In this document: one piece after another, positions 5,782 through 8,654 of the stretch
Numbering within the stretch: position 1 is the stretch's first letter
How the letters are laid out: each line of letters begins with the position of its first letter
NCBI GenBank assembly: GCA_017619985.1
Contig: JAFZRG010000229.1
Coordinates: 1-8,654, forward strand
Source: Bacillota bacterium
GTDB taxonomy: Bacteria; Bacillota; Clostridia; Peptostreptococcales; Anaerovoracaceae
DNA length: 8,654 nt
Reading direction: 5' to 3'
The notes under the pieces: model-generated
What the model saw: the letters and a program-made list of their open reading frames with translations, nothing else
The model's database searches: none
Told to the model about the DNA's origin: nothing
Position numbers and translations under genes: made by a program

Positions 5782-6873
5782 ATGAACCCTAACGATTTGA
5801 ACGAAAGAAAACTTCAGATCCTGCAGGCCATCATCGCGGACTTTATCTCGACGGGCGAACCCGTCGGGTCCCGCTCTCTTTCCAAGAGCCACGACATGGG
5901 CATCAGCCCGGCGACCATACGCAACGAGATGTCGGACCTGGAAGAGATGGGCTATCTGACGCACCCGCATACCTCTGCTGGCAGAGTCCCTTCGGACAAG
6001 GCGTACCGCCTGTACGTGGACGAACTCATGGACACGAGCCAGCTGGACGAGGCCGATAAGCAGAAGATCCGCACGAAGCTGATGGAGAGCCGCAACGAGC
6101 TGGATTCCACGATCGAACACGCGGCAGAGCTGCTGTCCGACATGACGAATCTGACGAGTTTCGTGCTCATGCCGCGTAAGGACGAGAGCAAGCTGAAGTA
6201 CATCAACTTCCTTCCGGTGGATTCGAACACGGTCGTCCTGATGATCGTGGCGGAAGACGGGCAGGTCATGAACCGGGCCATCCGCCTGACGAGCCCGTAC
6301 ACGGAAGAGAACCTGCAGCTGATGAGCAAGGTCATGACCCACAATTACATGGGCAAGAGCATCTCCGCCGTCATGGCCATGGACATCATCGACAGTTTCA
6401 CGAACGATATGGAATCGCTGTCGAGCCTGGCGGCCGACGTCGTCCCCAGCTTCCTGAAGACGCTCGAAAAGATGCTGAACGCGGATCTGGTCATGAACGG
6501 GTATTCCAACATCTTCAGCCTGCCGGAATTCTCGGGCGACATGCAGAAGACGCAGCAGTTCCTGCGGATGCTGGAGGACAAGAACCGCCTGACGGACGTG
6601 ATCGTCAACCGCGACAAGGGCGTCATGATCACGATCGGAGACGAGAACTCCGAGGACATGAAGGACCTGTCCCTGATCACCGCCGACTACAGAGTGAACG
6701 GCGAGCTGGTCGGGCGTCTGGGGGTCATCGGGCCGACGCGTATGAAATACGGCAAAGTCACTTCGGTGATCAAATACATCAGCGACAACATCAGCCAGAC
6801 GTTCGAGCTGAAGGAAAATAACGATATAAAGGAAGAGATCGAAAATGACGGATCAACAGAAGCAGACAGCTGA
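5782..6873 (+). CDS. hrcA: HrcA, heat-inducible transcription repressor
   Basis: HrcA represses class I heat-shock genes by binding CIRCE, one copy of which lies just upstream. The N-terminal winged helix is clear: ERKLQILQAIIADFISTGEP (8-27), VGSRSLSK, then the recognition segment SPATIRNEMSDLEEMGYL (42-59) and the wing HPHTSAGRVPSDKAYR (61-76). The central and C-terminal GAF-like and insertion parts follow, including MITIGDENS and a GRLGVIGPTRMKYGKV block typical of HrcA C-termini. At 363 residues it is slightly longer than the usual 340-350, with an acidic tail ending EADS. AGAAGG (5771-5776) lies 5 bases before the ATG. Its last 29 bases overlap grpE, so repressor and cochaperone are translationally coupled and the repressor controls its own operon. 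Confidence 0.97.
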   Translation: MNPNDLNERKLQILQAIIADFISTGEPVGSRSLSKSHDMGISPATIRNEMSDLEEMGYLTHPHTSAGRVPSDKAYRLYVDELMDTSQLDEADKQKIRTKLMESRNELDSTIEHAAELLSDMTNLTSFVLMPRKDESKLKYINFLPVDSNTVVLMIVAEDGQVMNRAIRLTSPYTEENLQLMSKVMTHNYMGKSISAVMAMDIIDSFTNDMESLSSLAADVVPSFLKTLEKMLNADLVMNGYSNIFSLPEFSGDMQKTQQFLRMLEDKNRLTDVIVNRDKGVMITIGDENSEDMKDLSLITADYRVNGELVGRLGVIGPTRMKYGKVTSVIKYISDNISQTFELKENNDIKEEIENDGSTEADS

Positions 6874-7420
6874 AGAGTTCGAGGAAGAGCTCGAAGAACA
6901 GCTGCCCGAAGAAGAGTTGACAGATGAGGCAGAAGAGACCCCGGAAGAGCCCTGTGAAGAGGCTCCGGAAGAGGCACCTGCCGGAGAGGAAAAGCCCGCC
7001 GAGGACGAGGATCTGAACACCAAGTACCTGCGCCTCGCGGCAGACTTTCAGAATTTCCGCCGCCGCACGGAAAAGGAGAAGAGCGACATCTACGCCTTCG
7101 CCAATGAAAAGTTCGCCATGGGCCTGCTGGAAGTGATGGACAACTTCGAGCGCGCCATGGAACACGCGGCAGACAGTTCCGACCCCAAGCTCGCCGAAGG
7201 CATGCAGCTCATCTTAAAACAGCTGCAGGGCGTGCTGGAAAAGAACAACGTCGAGGAGATCGAGGCGCTGGGCAAGCCGTTCGATCCCAACTATCACAAC
7301 GCTGTCATGACCGAAGCGGCGGAAGGCGCGGAGAGCGGCACCGTCACGAAGGTTTTACAGAAAGGATACATGTTAAATAAAAAAGTGATACGGCCGTCTA
7401 TGGTGGCAGTAGCACAGTAG
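6845..7420 (+). CDS. grpE: GrpE, nucleotide exchange factor for DnaK
   Basis: GrpE is the cytoplasmic homodimeric cochaperone that releases ADP from DnaK and acts as a thermosensor. Residues 1-58 are a disordered acidic leader with 23 Glu. The long-helix signature KYLRLAADFQNFRRRTEKEK follows (about 60-79), then the head region PFDPNYHNAV and the C-terminal GTVTKVLQKGYMLNKKVIRP. The 191-residue length is normal. GGAAGAG (6831-6837) precedes the ATG by 7 bases inside hrcA, supporting this start despite a 29-base overlap with hrcA in another frame. The stop codon is embedded in the dnaK ribosome binding site. Confidence 0.97.
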   Translation: MTDQQKQTAEEFEEELEEQLPEEELTDEAEETPEEPCEEAPEEAPAGEEKPAEDEDLNTKYLRLAADFQNFRRRTEKEKSDIYAFANEKFAMGLLEVMDNFERAMEHAADSSDPKLAEGMQLILKQLQGVLEKNNVEEIEALGKPFDPNYHNAVMTEAAEGAESGTVTKVLQKGYMLNKKVIRPSMVAVAQ

Positions 7421-7433
7421 GAGGTATATAGAG

Positions 7434-8654
7434 ATGAGTAAAGTTATCGGTATTGACTTAGGTACCACGAACAGCTGCGTGGCAGTGCTGGAAGGCGGAG
7501 AGCCTACCGTTATCGCGAACGCAGAGGGCAACAGAACAACACCGTCCGTCGTAGGCTTCACAAAGGGCGGCGAGAGACTGGTCGGCGAGACCGCCAAGAG
7601 ACAGGCGATCACGAACCCCGACCGCACCATCTCCTCTATCAAGAGACACATGGGAAGCAGCTACACCGTCAGCATCGATGGTAAGGAATACACGCCGCAG
7701 GACATCTCCGCGATGATCCTGGCAAAGCTGAAGGCGGACGCCGAGAGCTACCTGGGCGAGAAAGTGACCGAAGCGGTCATCACCGTGCCCGCGTACTTCT
7801 CCGACAGCCAGAAGCAGGCGACGAAGGACGCCGGCCGTATCGCAGGCCTTGACGTCAAGCGTATCATCAACGAGCCGACCGCAGCCGCGCTGGCCTACGG
7901 CCTGGATAAGGAGAACGAACATCACAAAGTCCTCGTCTACGACCTGGGCGGCGGCACGTTCGATGTCTCCATCCTGGAACTGGGCGACGGCGTGTTCGAA
8001 GTCCTGTCCACGAACGGCGACACCAAGCTGGGCGGCGACGACTTCGACAACGTCCTGATGAACTTCATGGCGGATCAGTTCGCCAAGGAGAACGGCGTCG
8101 ACCTCAGAAACGACAAGATGGCGCTGCAGAGACTGAAGGAAGCCGCCGAAAAGGCCAAGAAGGAGCTTTCCTCCAGCCAGACCACGAATGTTAACCTGCC
8201 GTTCATTACGGTAAACCAGGACGGTCCGCTCCACATGAACATGGACATCACGAGAGCGAAGTTCGACCAGCTGACCGAACACCTCGTGCAGCGCACCATC
8301 GAGCCGATGAAGAAGGCCATGGCGGATGCGAACGTCACGAACGCGGACATCGCCAAGGTCATCCTGGTGGGCGGTTCCACCCGTATCCCCGCGGTGCAGG
8401 AAGCCGTTAAGAGGATCACGGGCAAGGAACCCTTCAAGGGCATCAACCCGGACGAATGCGTCGCCATCGGCGCCGCCATCCAGGCCGGCGTGCTGGGCGG
8501 CGAAGTCAAGGACGTCCTGCTGCTGGATGTCACCCCCCTGTCCCTGGGCCTGGAGACCGAAGGACATATCTTTACCCGCCTGATCGACCGCAATACCACC
8601 ATCCCCACGGAAAAGAGCCAGGTGTTCACCACCGCCGCGGATGGCCAGACCACC
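7434..8654 (+). CDS. dnaK: DnaK (Hsp70 chaperone), 3' end cut by window
   Basis: 407 codons are visible, about two thirds of the usual 610-630; the frame is open to the window edge. The ATPase domain shows phosphate loop 1 IDLGTTNS (7-14), NEPTAAALAYGL from 146, phosphate loop 2 DLGGGTFD from D170, and the adenosine motif VGGSTRIP (312-319). The interdomain linker VLLLD is at 361-365, about 28 residues earlier than in E. coli, showing the N-domain insertion of Gram-negative DnaK is absent. The start is fixed by AGGAGGT (7419-7425), which overlaps the grpE stop. In the early substrate-binding domain the usual ET[ML]GGV reads E374-T-E-G-H-I, putting Glu376 where E. coli has arch residue Met404. 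No second CIRCE or promoter precedes dnaK, so it depends on the hrcA promoter. dnaJ probably follows outside the window. Confidence 0.98.
   Translation, partial: MSKVIGIDLGTTNSCVAVLEGGEPTVIANAEGNRTTPSVVGFTKGGERLVGETAKRQAITNPDRTISSIKRHMGSSYTVSIDGKEYTPQDISAMILAKLKADAESYLGEKVTEAVITVPAYFSDSQKQATKDAGRIAGLDVKRIINEPTAAALAYGLDKENEHHKVLVYDLGGGTFDVSILELGDGVFEVLSTNGDTKLGGDDFDNVLMNFMADQFAKENGVDLRNDKMALQRLKEAAEKAKKELSSSQTTNVNLPFITVNQDGPLHMNMDITRAKFDQLTEHLVQRTIEPMKKAMADANVTNADIAKVILVGGSTRIPAVQEAVKRITGKEPFKGINPDECVAIGAAIQAGVLGGEVKDVLLLDVTPLSLGLETEGHIFTRLIDRNTTIPTEKSQVFTTAADGQTT

Noticed and set aside
7458..8567. 369-codon open frame on the - strand opposite dnaK
   Set aside because: It is the complement of a certain dnaK; GC-rich codon bias keeps the antisense frame open. 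Its product is a His/Val/Asp/Arg-rich string with no motif.

Overview
This GC-rich window looks like part of a low-GC-lineage Gram-positive chromosome (Bacillota, probably a GC-rich member of the Clostridia). The evidence is the lepA-hemW ... hrcA-grpE-dnaK backbone, strong AGGAGG-type ribosome binding sites, a perfect CIRCE operator, a DnaK without the roughly 24-residue N-domain insertion of Gram-negative DnaKs, and PfoR/EIIC-like and PrsW membrane proteins. The taxon is inferred from these traits; no species was recognised.

Region 1 (1-3081, + strand). The last codons of lepA (EF4) run into hemW (radical SAM heme chaperone), which overlaps glpK (glycerol kinase). A 131-residue protein follows that looks like the sensor half of a Crp/Fnr regulator with no DNA-binding domain. 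These genes overlap or are separated by about 10 bases, so they read as one translationally coupled unit. It ends at a strong hairpin at 3055-3081, which also serves the convergent genes.

Region 2 (3096-4866, - strand). A two-gene unit encodes a PrsW-type intramembrane metalloprotease followed, 1 base later, by a stand-alone EIIC-like membrane protein of the PfoR type. An AT-rich divergent promoter region (4867-4977) separates it from an orphan lipoprotein gene on the + strand (4978-5661).

Region 3 (5662-8654, + strand). This is the class I heat-shock operon: hrcA, grpE and the first 407 codons of dnaK. Its promoter is TTGACA-N17-TATATT, followed immediately by a perfect CIRCE with 10-base arms. 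A second perfect palindrome (9-base arms, 3-base centre) fills the spacer between -35 and -10. It has the TACCCC...GGGGTA look of operators used by the CsoR/RcnR/CstR family of metal- and sulfur-sensing repressors. If real, the chaperone operon would be under two-layer control: HrcA for heat/misfolding and a CsoR-family repressor for copper or reactive sulfur.

Points most worth a second look are that CsoR-like palindrome, the DNA-binding-less Crp-like protein tied to glpK, a glycerol kinase lacking the histidine that HPr phosphorylates in Gram-positive enzymes, and a DnaK with Glu in place of the hydrophobic substrate-arch residue. All family assignments come from reading motifs by eye; no database search was run.
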